Origin: Ypsolopha sequella
Lineage: Eukaryota; Arthropoda; Insecta; Lepidoptera; Ypsolophidae
NCBI GenBank assembly: GCA_934047225.1
Contig: OW203991.1
Span: 7,130,001-7,194,000, forward strand
Direction: 5' to 3'
Length of the DNA stretch: 64,000 bases
A program made the translations under genes and the position numbers. The notes below the pieces were generated by a model that had not been told where the DNA came from, ran no database searches, and was given only the letters and a program-made list of their open reading frames with translations. Shown here in pieces: positions 23,001 through 38,000 of the stretch; the stretch's first letter is position 1, and every line of letters starts with the position of its first letter.

Positions 23001-26000
23001 CCTTGAGTCGCATCGCGATGTGTTTGCGCATGTTGTTCATGCGTATGGGATGTTCGGTGCGAGATCCGGTTATTGTTCTGGTGGGGTCGAATGTTATTTG
23101 GGCTGCGGCCTGCAGAGGAAATGGAATTTGTTAATCTGATATTAGTTTTCGTCACGCTGCGTTGCTGAGAATTAATACCAAATACGCAGGTCATCCATCC
23201 ATCCATCAACCGGAGTTCGCCCATTGCTGGACAAAGACCTTTCCAAGATTTCGCCACTCTTGGAGGTTCTCCGTCCTCAACCAGCCGCTACCCACAACGT
23301 CCTTCAGATCGTTGGTCCGTGGTTGGTCCTGTGGACACGAAGTTGGCCTTCGCTACGCTTTGTTGTTCATGGTCTCCATTCCTTTCGAAGCCAACGGCCA
23401 TCATATCGACAACAAATATGGCCTGCCCACTGCCACTTCGATATACTGATTCAGCAGGCTATGTCATGTCACTTTCAATCTCCAACGGATCTCCACATTT
23501 TAAATTTTACCCACCTGAGGTATCCCGTGCATATTATTCTAACTGGCCACTGCAGGCTGAACAGACATATGTCAATAATGAAGGTACAGGAGGATCCCTC
23601 GCGTCCGCATTGCGGCGAGAAGGAAACGGGTAAACATTACTTAGGAGAATGCTTCATATATTCTAGCCTAAGATGGGAGATACTTGGTGATGACCACATC
23701 AAGGAGGAAGATCCCAGGTATCTTGAGTACTCAGATAGACTTAGATTTATTAAAAGAACCGGAAGACTTGAGGAGGGAACGCCCCTGGGACATTAGGATA
23801 CCAAAGCTCTAAGCAATGGGAATTGGATGGAATAGCTCCAAATAGAGAGCTGACCATCCGCCTGAGCCCAGCAGGCGTCCCACCTCAACATGATCATCAT
23901 CCCATGCATAGCTCGCTCTATAGCTTGTTGAGCGATCTTAAACCAGGCAAGTCAATGGACTTAAATCGCAATTAATGTTCATCTGGGGCTCTACCGCGTA
24001 ATTCTCATTTGTATCAACTTCAAACAAATGCATGCGAAATTCAACGCGTGCAAAAGAGATGGCATGTTAGGCGGGCGTCGTCGCACGCACGTCAAATTTC
24101 AATCTCAAGTTGATGTTGATGAAAATGAGAATTACGCGGTAGACCCGCTGTTTACAGAATGAAAAATACTCAAACCTATATTGAGGTTTAACTCACGAAG
24201 AATACCTTTGTAGTTGTGGAGACAACATTTGTCAACCAACTAATTATTAAATTATAGGAAGGTCATTCCTGTGTTTTGTTTTTCGAAAAATTCAATATCA
24301 TGTCTCCTTGGTGTTGCCTGAGGGCAACTCAACAAGTTTTTAATTTGTCTGTTAGTCTGAACGTATGTATGTTCCATTTTAACTGTAATACCAGTGACGG
24401 ATTTTGGTACAGTTTTCTTTATTGACTACCTAGAGGCTAAATTCAGGCTGTTAAAAGTGTCATTATAACAACACCTAAGCCAAAACATGACAACGTTGCA
24501 TCACATGCGAGCAAAGCTGCAAGCATGTACTCTTTGGCTGCGACCAAACATCTGTGCAGAGGTGATCTCGGTTCTAGCATTCATTTCAAGATATTTTCAA
24601 AGCTGTAAAAAGGAAGCAGATAGATACTAACAAAGGGTCTAGTTGGAGTTCTTGCTGGCAAAGGCTTTTGAGGAGCATGGGAAGTTACAGAGGTTACCGC
24701 TACGGGACGAACGGGTGTGGCTCTGGGAGCCGGGGTGTGGGAGGCTATGGGAGCGCGTGCTGGGGCTGCTGTAGGGGCTCTTGCTGGTGCCACTCCTGTG
24801 ACGTCCACCTTGAAACAGACAATAGTTCGTAATTTATCGTAGTTTCAAAAAACTGCCAACCACAACCTGGGGATCCATAGCACGCACCGTCGATACAGTA
24901 TTTTTCCATCATACTTGTTCTCTTGCACATAAATAAATGCGGTATGCTCCCCTCTATATTTTTATTCTAATTTTCTTTTTCACCTAAATGTTGCCTGGAA
25001 TATATAAGTGCCGCCTTTGTACATCATCATCATCATCATTATTCAGCCCACATCCACCCACTGTTGTGCAAAGACCTCTTCTTCTTCTTGTACACAATGA
25101 AATATTAAAAATGTTATATTTTATGTTTCAAGTAAATGAAAATTAAGCTTCATAATAAAAGTAATGTTCACTTATTCGACTGACGACGACCAAAGTCGGT
25201 CGAAATATATTTCGAAACTAACTAACACTTTTTTATTTATATACTTATATTATAAACTATTTAAAAGAATAAAAAGGTCAAGAAGGCTCTAAAATATTAT
25301 TTATTTAATTAAAAATCGTTTGAGTATTTATCAAAAAGTTGTCCCGTTACGAAATGGTTAAGAACATTTCTCGTCAAGAAACGACATGAACTGGTGAATG
25401 CTAAGGATGAAGTTATTATGCATATTGTTTGATCTATTGATTCGGCAAAACTAAAATAATTATATTTTTTAAATATATAAAAAAAAACTTTAGCAACCCT
25501 AATAGCTTTCAAGATCTCGAAAGGAAAATCAAAGAAGAAATCAGATTTTTGAAAATGTTTTTTGTTTTTTAGAAAACAAATGGCTGAAATGAAATGTTGT
25601 ACAATTTTTTACAATTAGCTCATGAAGCTCTTTCCTTTGACACCACAAACGAAAGGTATCAGAAAAAGTCCATACAATCGCTACGCTGAGGCGCTTACAA
25701 TCGCTGTCACACGTATCGTAATGTACAATTACTGCTTGCTTGATAAATATTTGGCAACTCTACATTTTATTAAAACAATTAGTTCTTCTTATTGATTGGT
25801 GTTGCTTCTTCCTTCCGTTTACCTGTTTCCTTTATATTTGGTCGAGATAAAGCTGACTGTAAATCTTCAATACACTTTTCATATTCTTCATCTCTAATTC
25901 CAGATCCTGAACTTTTTTCTTATGGCAAGCCAAACTTATTTGTGAAGTAGCAACTTTGGTATTTAAAAACGCCACTTTTTCTTTCAGTACGTTGTTTCTC

Positions 26001-29000
26001 TTCAATAGTATTTCACTTCGTACAGATTTTATTTTTGAACTCTTTATTTGTTCTTCTTGTGTGTCTAAATCCGTTCTTTTACTTCTATGCGCCCTTTTTT
26101 TGTTTTGACTGCGCCATTTTTCTTTTTGTACAATTTTTTCCTCTTCATTTAAATGGCCAAGTTTTTCATATCTAGCTTTTATTCTTTCTAAATGTTTTTT
26201 CCTGTTCTCCTCAAACTTCTTGGGATTTTCACGTTTTAATTTTTCCATGTATTTTTTTTGTCTTTCAGAGGCAGTCATCGGCATCTTAAAACATGAAAAC
26301 AGTCATTCAGTCAACTTTAGGGAAAATCAAATAAATAAATATGATATAAATAAAATAATAATAAAAACAAATACATATTGGCCCATTCTGCGGGTGACGG
26401 GTATGAAATTTTAACACTCATTTTATGGTTTTATTAGTTAAGGCATTACAACATGCGAACGTGCTGCCACTTTATAAAAAAACTATTCTGCTCAAGCAAA
26501 TGTTTCAAAATATCAATGAACAATTTTTACATGGCATAGTTTTCATAGACAACATCTTTAATGAGCTAAAATTTTAACTTACGCTAAAAACGGCGCTTTT
26601 GGCATTTGTCAAAGCTAGCTATTAAAAGACGTTTCTGAAAACTTTGCTCAAGCGATTTTGGGTCAAGACCAAAAAAAAAAAAACGATTTTGTATGCAAAT
26701 TTTGAAATTGATCGCTCGAGCGCTATCGCTCAAACATTTTATTTTTCATAGTATGTTAAATTTTTATAAAATATCCTTTCACTTTAATTGAAAGGCATTG
26801 CAACTTTTGAATAATTTTACCATTGGTAATATCAGATATATGTAATTTTTAACTACTTTAAGGTAGCCTTGTCTTGTATTTTTTTATCTCTGCATCAATC
26901 AGCTAGAGGCAAGCTTGTCTAATTTACTTCTTTTTTTGTAAAGGTGTTTGTCTTCTTACTTTTTCCTTTATCTTTATTTGTTCTTCTTGTGTGTCTGAAT
27001 TCATTATTTTACTTTGTTGCGCCCTTTTTTTGTTTTGGCGGCGCCATTCTATCCTTTGAACAATTTTTTCCTTTTCATTTAAATCTCCAATTTTTTTGCG
27101 TCTAGCTTTTATTCTTTCTAAATGTTTTTTCCTTTTCTCCTCAAACTTCTCGGGATTTTCACGTTTCAATGTTTCCATGTATTTTTTTTGTCTTTCAGAA
27201 GCTGTCATCGGCATCCTAAAATATATGAAAAAAGTAAATAAGTCAACTTTAGAGAAAATAAAATAAATAAGTATGAATAAAATAATAATAAAAACTAATA
27301 CACATTGGCCCATTCTGCGGGTGACGGGTGTGACATTTTAACACTCATTTTATGGTTTTTATTAATCTATAATGGCTTTAATACCATTTATTGTATGAAA
27401 ACGAAAATCAGTCAAAAACTTTAAAAAACTAAACAGTCAAATTCATATTGGAAGCTTGGTAAGTGATTAAGTATTACGGATAAAAAACACATTTTCTGAA
27501 ATAAAAAAAAAATGACTTTCCATAATTTTGACTCTGGATTGGGCTTGCGATTGTAGAGAACAAAAAAAAAATTGTTTTCGCATTTCCTAAAAAGGGTCAT
27601 TGAACCTTGATACCGATCGATGCCTATGCCTACAGAGTCTTTAGTATGAGTATGGCTGTATACATTAATACCACCTAATATAAAGAAGATAATTATAGCA
27701 ATATTAGTCGCCGTGCTGGGTGTGACGAGTACGTAAGTAATATTTGTTACTTGTTGCAAGAAGCAAAACATATTTACTAATTATGACATAATTATTTTAC
27801 AAATAATATTAAATTATGTGGTTCTGTAAATGATCTGTAGTTTCCATCGACCTATATGTATTCTACTAGACATGGTGTTCCGAACTGAAGTTTTGCGCTT
27901 TTAGTTACGGTTGCGAGTCCACAACTCATTTAGTCGCTTGCAACCGAGCGAGAGAAGTTGTCAATAGTTATAAAAAACTCAAACGCTGCAGTCGACAAAA
28001 TATTTGACATGAATTGCTCTCATAAAAAAAAACCATGCAAATATAAAAAGTGGACTATAATAGTCATTTTATATTTATTTTGGATTAGTAACTAATCTGT
28101 TTTGTATTTATTTTCCAATAAAACGGTATTTTATCGTAAAAAAGGCCAGTAGGCATTTCGTATATCCATCTCACTAAGTCTTTTTGTCCTTATCGCGCGC
28201 AAATACCCTGGGTTGCGTTCAGATTGAACGTCGGAGTACGCCCGCCAAACACTGATAGCCGGATAGCAGATACAAATCCTACGCGTGCAAAAGAGATGGT
28301 AAGATAAGCGAGCGTTTTCCAATTATCAAACTGATAAGCCCAGGCTATGGCATTAATTCAACAGGGAGCAACGTGTCTCTTCAATCTCTCGTACGTTTCT
28401 GTTAGGTTCACAATTTTTTTTCATGTTCATTATTATACATTTTATGACCTATAATAATGAACATAAACAAAGTAAGTTGTGTTGATTGTGAACAGTCTTT
28501 GAACCGGGTGTGACTTGCTATTGATGTCCTACTAGAATAATGAAAAATAATGCATTTTTAAAGCGCTCAAATGTTTTATTTTTCATAAATGTCAATTGCA
28601 TGTAACATTTTATAAAATTCTAATAATTTTAATTGAAGAGAATGAACTTTTGAATAATTTAATGATAGGACATATCAGATAGGTATGTCCTTTTCCACAA
28701 TTTTAAGGTGTAGCCTTATCTAATATATTTCTTTTTATCTCTTTATACTTATGTACGCACGGACGGCCGGACGGACAGACGAACGGACGGATTTCTTGGC
28801 CGAAGGTGCAGGCATACGTCAACTCATAATTTTCACGTCAGTAACCTGTTTACGTTTTACCATAGATAAAATAATATCTATGGTTTTACTGACCCTATAA
28901 TAATGTCATGAAAGGCTTTAGTGTCAAGAACATCAAGAAATAACCTAAAATTTTCATTAAATCAAAGTCATATTAAACATTGACAATATCATGATTATTC

Positions 29001-32000
29001 TGACTAATTAATAATATTTCTACAATATAATACTTACTTTTACGCTATGAATCACGTCAGGAAACTTTAACTAAATTCGACACTGCTAACAAATAATCGC
29101 GACTTTAACAAACAAAACATTGAGCTAAGGTAATATGTGACCATTGGGAAAAAAGAGAATCTACCACACACTAGCTGAAAATCTGCCAAAACCTGCCAGA
29201 AACTCTAAAAAAAAATGCCGTAAATATGCCACATATATTTTAGTGTGTCCATGGGGTTGGGAAATAAATAAAAACTTTTTTCAAAGAATATGTTTAGTTA
29301 AAATATTTTTGCACAAACTTAATTTTAACCTTTTTATATCTTCATCTACATTTGCTTTATATTCTTGATTTTTTCCATATACCGATTTTGATCCTATCTT
29401 TTTAATCACTTCCTTTGTAGGTATGAAAGAGACAGAGTCCCAATGTTCCTTAATACCAGCAGGCTCCCTAAATTGTAGAGTTTTTGCATAAATTTGCTGA
29501 GAGTCAATTACGTAGTTGATCAATGTAAAATTTAAATATATATTTTTTCAGCCCTTTATATTTGCGGTGCAAAACCTAATAAGCCGTTTTCCAAGCTAGC
29601 TTCCATAAACATCTCATAGATGGCGCTGTCTAACGATTTACGATAAATACCTTAAAAGTTACAGCCACTGGCGTAGCTTGCCTTAGTCGGGCCCTGTATC
29701 AAAATTTGTTGGGGGGCCCAAATGAAGGGAAAAGATTTTTCACAAAAGAAACAAAAGACTCGCATTGAATTAAAATAATTATATATAAATTATATTATAG
29801 CACACTGTGCGTAAAACGACATTTTCCGCACTTGTGCTATAAAATACGAGTATTATAGGAAACTCGTGCAAGAAACTTTTTCTCGACTCGTGTGATTGCA
29901 GCACTCGCCTTCGGCTCGTGCCGCAAACTCACACTCGTCAGAAAACGTTTCATCGCTCTCGTATCGTAATGTACTATTACTTACAGTAATTACTTATAAC
30001 ATATGCTTCTGGGAGCCAACTTTAGTCAAAAAATTCAAATCAAATAAACACTTTTCTCGCCTTTTTTCGGCAAACTTGTTTTTTAAATCATCCATAGCTG
30101 AAGACGTTTTCAATTTTTGTAGATCTTTTTCCAGGGAAGTATGGCCTAAGAGTTTAAGTGAGATTATGGATAAAATTTTACGAATTTTTGCTTACACACG
30201 TTTGGGGCCCTCGATGACGGCTTATACGGCGGTAGCTACGCCCTTGGTCAAAGCTTTTTTCCTGTTTCCTTATAATTTCGCTTCTCTTATTCTGTTTTAA
30301 GTGCTGCGCGGGAGCATGAGCCGTAATATTTGCTCATAATGTAGGTTTGAACAGATCAGATAAAAAAAAAATTCGCCAAAGGTATCCAACTCCAAAATCG
30401 TCGTCGTTATCAGTGTTAGCATAGCTAAATCTTCTTAAGCAGTAGAAAATGGTGTCCAGAATAGTCCAGATAATATTTGGTGCCAGATAGTAGTGGTATT
30501 AAAAGTATCCAAGCAAAAATTACATCAAAACAAACAAATAGTGAAGGCGTAGAATACCGTCAGCCAGAGATTAACCAAAGTTGACTTGCTTTGGTTTTAA
30601 TCTTTTCGAAAGGCCCATTTAGCCAAGATATTATATAGTTTTTTAAGTTCTTGGACAGCGCCATCTATGAAAATTTAATAGAAGGCTAGCTTCTATGAAA
30701 CACGGCTCATTGGATAATTTTCACTCTATAGATTAAATTTAAAGTATGCTTTTTAGATTGATTTTAAATTTTTTCTATAATGTGGCTTGAGGTTTATGTC
30801 TAAAATAAATAAATACTTACAGCAAGTTAAACGTAGTTTATTAAAATTGGCAATAAAAATAATTTATTGTAATTTCAATCAATTAAAAATTAAAAAAAAT
30901 ATTAAAATTTATTTTTATTATAAATATTTTTTATAAACATTATTATTATAAATATGCCACTAAATATTCAAAAATCTGCCAAATCCTGCCACTTTTATAA
31001 TTCTTCAACATCATCTGCCCAAGTGAAAATTTGATAGCCAAATCTGCGTAAGTGGCAGGAATCTGCCACAAATGGTCACACAATACAAAATGGCAGCGAG
31101 ATTTGCTTCTGTCTATGGTTTTGTCTATAGTCAATTCCTGGGTTGCCAAAGCGAAATATGGAATTTATTTGGTAGGTATTTATTAGGTATGTGTCAAGAA
31201 AGCTATTTTTATAAAATGTTACCTATATCAAATATTTCAGTTTATCCTAGAATTCATTAATAGGGTGTTAAAAAACCTTGTGTATCTACCACACAGTGGC
31301 GTGCGCAGAATTTTTTGCTGGAAAAGCAAGCAATTGGTGAAGAATAACAATAAAAAAAATATGAAAAAATTTTAATTACACTTTGAAAAAAAAAATTGTA
31401 TGTCGCCAGGGTAGACAATGTCTACCCTAGAGTGAAAATTTCCAATACAAACCTTTTTTTCAAAGTGATATTTAAATTTTTTCATATTTTTTTATTGTTA
31501 TTCTTGACTAATTGCATGCTTTTCCAGCAAAAAGTTCTGTGCACGCCACTGCAACCACAAACACAATAAGTAATTAATGAAATAAATATTTTCAATTGTG
31601 TCACTTACATACACGCAGTAAAAATATTGTGATAACAACAAAAAATATTTCGAACCTATTCCGCCAACAGAGTCGAGTTGCTGGCATAGCAATCTCAATT
31701 TTGCAAAAAAAGTATTGTGATTAAGACAAAGTGAAAGTGTTAAGTTTATGAATTAGCACAAACGCCCGCTTTCATGAATTGACTCTGTTGGCTCCTATTT
31801 CGAAATTTGAAACAAGGAAATATCGTAATGTTTTACCTGGCAAATCACAGTGTGGAAAGTGGACCCGCACTATAGCGGCGCGGCGCAGCGCGACACTGAT
31901 AGTCGTTCATAAACTCACACCGAGTTGGGTTTCCTACCCGGGTCGCAACACTAACCCGTTCAAAAATGAACTCGCGTCTCAACACCGACCGTTCAAAAAT

Positions 32001-35000
32001 GACAGTGTCGCTACACTGGTGTCGAATTTTTCAACATCAACTCTGAGCAGGGTTCGCAAGGTTCGTATAGGCTCCAAACGTCACCTGACATTCACGTTAA
32101 TTTTCGTAAATGACATGACGTTAATTTTCGTACCGAGGGGGTCTTCTCAACGTTATAGTTGATATATTTACGTTAAATTTCGTACAGAGGGGGTCCTCTC
32201 AACGTTATTATACTAAATATAATGCAAAAATGACAACTGCCGTTTGGAGTGTCGCTACACGACGAGACCCGTTCAAAAACTCAGCGTTACAACCCCAGTG
32301 TTCCTACCCAGCCCAGGGTTATTTAATGAACGCACTTCTGCAGTCACAAAATGAGCGACGCGGCACGGCCTAAACGCACTGCAGACCCACTGACCCATTA
32401 ATTAATTCGCTTAGATTAAATTATGTTATGGTTCGAAAACTAGCCGTATGTTAGAACTTGTGGTCTAAAAAACCTCATGATGATGAATATGTTCACGAAA
32501 AATCTGTAACTTCCATTTGCCTTCGTGTGACGTCACTTGAGAAATGGCTGTTTAGCCTTTGCTATCAAGATAAATTTATTAATTTAACTAATTAATTACA
32601 ATGGTTAAACATGTTACAGTAATTAATAAACAATATAATAATACAAATCAATATGTGGTTAAACACAACTAGAAATATTTACAACATTATTACGTTCGCA
32701 ATACTCAGAGCAAACTTTCAAAATTTGGTTTCGTGAATCATTGAACATTTAAGAGTTTATGCAACGTGTAACAGAATGGTGTAACCATATTTAAAGAGTT
32801 ATTCAGTCAATGGTATAGAACAACTTTTACTATAGAGCCAAACCTGAATCCTCAAAAAAAAACTGCCCTTCCATACATTTCAGCCGAGCGGCATTGCATT
32901 TTTCTATGAAACAGTTTTTTTTTTTCGAGATACACGGTTTGTTCCATAGTAAAACTTGTTCTATACCATTGACTGAATAAGCTCTTCAAATATGGTTACA
33001 CCTTTCTGTTACACGTTGTATAAGGCCTGAGGACTGAGTTCAGGCCATTGATCATACGGCAGAGAGGGGAATTTGGTGGTAGTCTTTTAATAAGGAATTG
33101 CAAGAAGTGTTAGTGTTCGAGAGGATTTTGTTTTGGTAATGTACTTGTCAGGAACAATAGTCGGCACAATTGGTTATGTAACTCGGGGCAATCTATGAGT
33201 CCACGTAATACTTTCAATGCGATTGTTAATTTATCGTTCCCACGTCTACATTCTGAAGAATGCATTTCTAATGCACCAAGTTAAAACATTGTGGGGTAAA
33301 GCAACCCATAAGGCCATAAAAAGCCTTCTGAACTTTTTCAAGCATGGTTATGTACTTGGCTTCGTACGGACTCCATACACAGGCACTACTTTATAACTTG
33401 CCTCTGACGAGACTATTGAACAAAAGTTTCATAACATTCAGATCGCGGAGATCACGCATATTACGAAGCACAAAACAGGATTCTGTTGTAAGAGCCATGA
33501 TATGTTGATTAAAGGTAATATTTTGATCAAATAATACTCCTAAGTCTTTAGTGATTGTATGTCTAGATATAACCTCCTCTCCCAATATATATGAGTTGTT
33601 TAATTGTTGCTTTTTACGTCCGAAGGACATAATATGTAGTGCGACACTTACTCGGGTTCACATGCATGTTGTTTTCTGTGCACCCTTGCAAAACGTAGTA
33701 TCCTGTTGTAAAAGTTCGCAATCCCTCTCACAGTTAACTTCCATGTATATTTTTAAATCGTCTGGATGGAGAAGACAATTGGAGAATTATGACTTTGACC
33801 AAATTATTTACGAACAGTAAAAAAAGTAAAGGCCCTAAGACAGATCCTTGGTTAACTTCAGAGCTGTTATAGTAGGGCTGTGAGGTATAGCAGCCATATT
33901 TGATAAAATGCATATTAATATAAAAATATAAACAGGTGCGACATAACAAGCCGCGCCTCTCCACTGCAGCGCCGCTTGCTATGTCGCACCTGCGGCAGCG
34001 GCGCGGTGCTGCGCGGCTAAATATTCTTTGGGAAGCAACTCTGTAGCGCCGCACCTCTCTATTGCGGTTTGGGTCAGGTCGTACAAAACAAAATAAAGTA
34101 TATTGTTTTGGCCGCGCCACCGCTGCCGTTCTAGTGCGGTTTCACATTAAGAAGCAGTTTTACAGTTGAAATTTATGCAATGGTTACCTTAATAATTACC
34201 TTATGGTTCGAACAACTGGGCGTTGAACCGATTTTGCCTCCTGAAGACTCCAAGACCGCGTGATGTAGGAGGAAGTATCCAGTTCCAAGACGTGCTTTTA
34301 AAGGATGCAGCAGTTTTTGGTCGTTACAGGAGAAGGCCGCGGTCCGGTCAAGAAAACCCAATTTTTTGTCAAAATTCGGAATTAAGATCCTTCAATCATT
34401 ACCAGCTTAAGAATAGCTCCCAATAACTTCTCTAACCTTGAATAGTAGCTGTTGTGCCTTGACTGATTCTCCATCTTTGACCAGCATTTTGACAATCTTC
34501 CCGTTCCCCGGAGACATCACTGGGAGGGCTGTCTTGTCTGTTTCTATCTCCAAGACCACCTCATCTATAGCTACAGCGTCGCCTTCTCTCTTTATTAGTC
34601 TGTAGAAAATTTAGCAAAATATAGATTTTCAAACATGGCTACCATTGGCAAACAACTATTTCTCACTGGCTGATGTGAAGTTAGATCCATATATCCGCGA
34701 GCGAGAGGAAAGCAAAAAATAAACAATTCGCTTAGATTAAATTATGTTAAGGTGTGTTAATTCGAAAACTTGTGTGGTCTAAAAAACCTCATGATAACGA
34801 ATATTTTTACGAAAACGCTGCAACTTCCATTTGCCTTCGCGTGACGTGACTTGAGAAATGGCTGTTTAGAAATGTGTCCTTTGCTATCAAGATAAATTGA
34901 TAATAATTCCGACTGATTTGACAGCTGGATGACAGATGAGTAGACAGACAGAGACAGACCACTTTTTTTATAAGCAATCAATCACAGTCAGTATAATGTC

Positions 35001-38000
35001 TAAAATTCTCAAGTGACGTCATATCGGACGATTCTTTAAAAAATCATAAAAAATAATGGCTAATTTAAATACGAAAATAATGAAAACGTTATCCTAAAAT
35101 GGCGTATATTCTCTAAAAATAAATAAAAGCAAAACTTTTAGAAATTAAGCTATGGGAATTATTCGACCGCAGCAAATTGGTCGACTATCATTACTATAGG
35201 TATATTATTATGTTATCGGCACATCGTAGAATTGGGCATATCATGATCTATCTAAGCATAGCATATTTTAGTTAAAACTAAAAACGTAAACAGTATCCTC
35301 CTCGCTCCGCTCGTCGTTTTAACTATTGTTGAAAGATTTTCGATTTCATATTTCACGATCTGCCCAATTTTACGATTTGGCCACGACATATAAGATGACA
35401 TTAATTTTATGCAGCCAAATTCATACTGGAGGATTGGTGAGTGATCAGTATCTCGGATTGAGGACACTTTTTGCTAATTAAGCAAAATAAGATGTTGAAA
35501 TGTTATCACCTCCCGCCGTTATCTCCGAAACAAGACAAACAAAAAATAAATAAAAAAAAACATGGTATTTGGTGATTGATTACATTACAGAGTGAATTTG
35601 TGAACATCGTCCAAATTCATACTTGAGCCTTGGTAAGTGATCAGCATCATAAACCAATAACGATTTATGTAAAATTCATAAAATGAAATTTCGACTCTCC
35701 ATGGTGATTCACTTAGGACTGGGAGCAGGCGCGTGCACAGCATATTTAACCTATGTAGGTAGGCAGAATTAATTTTGACAAATGAAAATAAAAATAACTT
35801 ATCAAATATTTGAGTAAGCTTGTTCATATGATGACAGCAAAAAAAGTAAAGTTCTGACCACCTCAAGTAGGTTTGTAACTTACACGGACTATCTAACTAC
35901 TAAAATATACGGAAAACAATACAGGGCATTGGTGTGTACACAACCCGACAACCATTAATATGACTCGTAATAGTTTTTATTTAATTGGCGAGTTACCGTT
36001 CCTTTCTTTTGACACAACTGTGTAGTTCTGGTATACACTTTCCTTGAATTATGACCTTTCGTTTCTCCTCAAAAGATAATTTTCCGAACGCCTGATTTTT
36101 CAATTTTGTCAAACACACAAGGCCGTCAAGTTTCACAAGTAAATTTTTCCATTTCAACACAACAAACCAACCATCAAAATCACCGAACCAATACTACCTA
36201 TTTATATATGCACTAAGAAACCGAACTCTGCTCTGACTGAATAACGTAAATAAACAATCATTCCACGCGCAATAACACCAGAAAGAAAACTAATAAAAAC
36301 AAACAAAATTACAAAATGCTTTCTTCGCAATGAGACAACTGATGCAACACGGATAAATTAAAAAGGTGAGACATTCCTTTTACTCCTTTGGCGACTGTAT
36401 AATACGTAATTATGTAGCGTACTAACGAGGCACAGCTTTTATTTGCAGAATTGACTTTTACGGCGCGAAGATAAGGGAATAATTTATTGTGGTTTTGTAA
36501 TCGAGCTCAAAGCGAGCCATGGATGTGTGCGTGCTGTACTTGCGTGAACGAGAATTTCAAAGTGTGCGTGATTAGGCTGCCTTTAGTAGCTTCTTCGGTC
36601 ATACAATAAAGTACGCGTGTTCTTAATGGAAGTTTGAATTTCCGCGCTCTACCGTACGTAACCGCACGTTGTTATTGGTCAAGAGACTGTGTTTAACTGT
36701 AAAGCGCTGAACTTATTGCAAGGTAGGCAGTGCCTTTATGCCTTTATGGACGGCACGCCTCTGACTGGGAGGGAATTACTATGGGAAGTCGAAATTTCAT
36801 TATAAATACGAATTTCACAAAAATTGTTATCAATTTATGATGCTGATCACTTACCAAGCACCCAGTATGAATTTTGCCGATGGTCAAAAAGTCATCGAAT
36901 CCGATGCAAAACTGAAGTGGAGCCCCTTAAGTAGGGTTGCCAACTCTAGTAATGAGATTTTCGGGATTTAATGGCATAAAGATCGGGACAACCAAAATAA
37001 AATCGGGACTTCTTAAAAAAGATTTTTGTCATAATAAAATATAAAAGTTGGAAAATTTCACAAAGTAAAAATATTTTAACCAATAATATAAGTCTCTTTG
37101 TGAATTTTCTTGAATAATAATCGTTAACATATTTAACATAGTATAATAATTACTTACCTTAACTAAAATTAAATTATATTTGATATTGAACTAAATAAAT
37201 AACGTTAAATTTTTGTTCTTAAATGAATATTTGTTTTGGTATTTGGCGCATTTTATACATTTCCGTACGTAATCGAAAAATTCAGAACAAGTTAGTTGAA
37301 TGAAAAATTGGTAAATGTTGAAAATCGGGACAACTAGCGTCCCGACAGATCCCGTCTTCGGGACACAGGACACAGGAACCTGAAATCGGGATATCCCGAT
37401 TAAATCGGGACAGTTGGCAACCCTACCCTTAAGCTATGCGAGACCTACGCGAAGTTGCAAGAAGGAGGACCTCATTCACGTGATAATGCAAAGGCTAATT
37501 ATTTTATATGTTGCTACAGCAATAGGTATAGATTAAATTATGCTAAGGACCCGCTCCGTATTTTTCGTCCGTTTGATGCGAAGTATTTTTTAAATATTTT
37601 TCTCATCTTTACCGCGATGTTTTTGTAAAAACCAGGGACATACACCAAATCATATTGGCCGTCTAAATGAAGTTCTAAAATTTATTTGATTGAATTGTTT
37701 CTCCTTTGCGAATTATTTTGGTACTTAGACATTATGAAGCACTATTCGGAACGGGCTCGTTAGTACCAAAATAATTTGCAAAAGAGAAACAATTCAATCA
37801 AATAATTTTAGGCATTCATTTAAACGGCCAATATGAAGTGGTGTATGTCCTTTGTTTCCAAAAACATCGCGATAAAGGCCAGAAACATGTTCAACAAAAT
37901 GCTTTGCATCAAAACTGTCGTCATCGCGGACCGGGTTCTTCGAAAACCGTTTCGAGATTTAGGTTTAATAAGCCGGAATTTCGAATTTTTGGTCTAGAAA

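Noticed and set aside
22961..23257. Frame over the DLST exon in another phase
   Set aside because: The phase consistent with neighbouring exons gives clear DLST residues; this one does not.
31779..32162. 127-codon plus frame with GC-rich middle
   Set aside because: No domain recognised. The right part contains a near-tandem repeat (GTTAATTTTCGTACCGAGGG / GTTAAATTTCGTACAGAGGG), so it is probably repeat-derived.
33917..34145. GC-rich stretch with GTGCGACATAACAAG and CTATGTCGCACCTG as a gene
   Set aside because: It is an inverted-repeat, MITE-like sequence. Ends could not be fixed, so it was not listed as an element.
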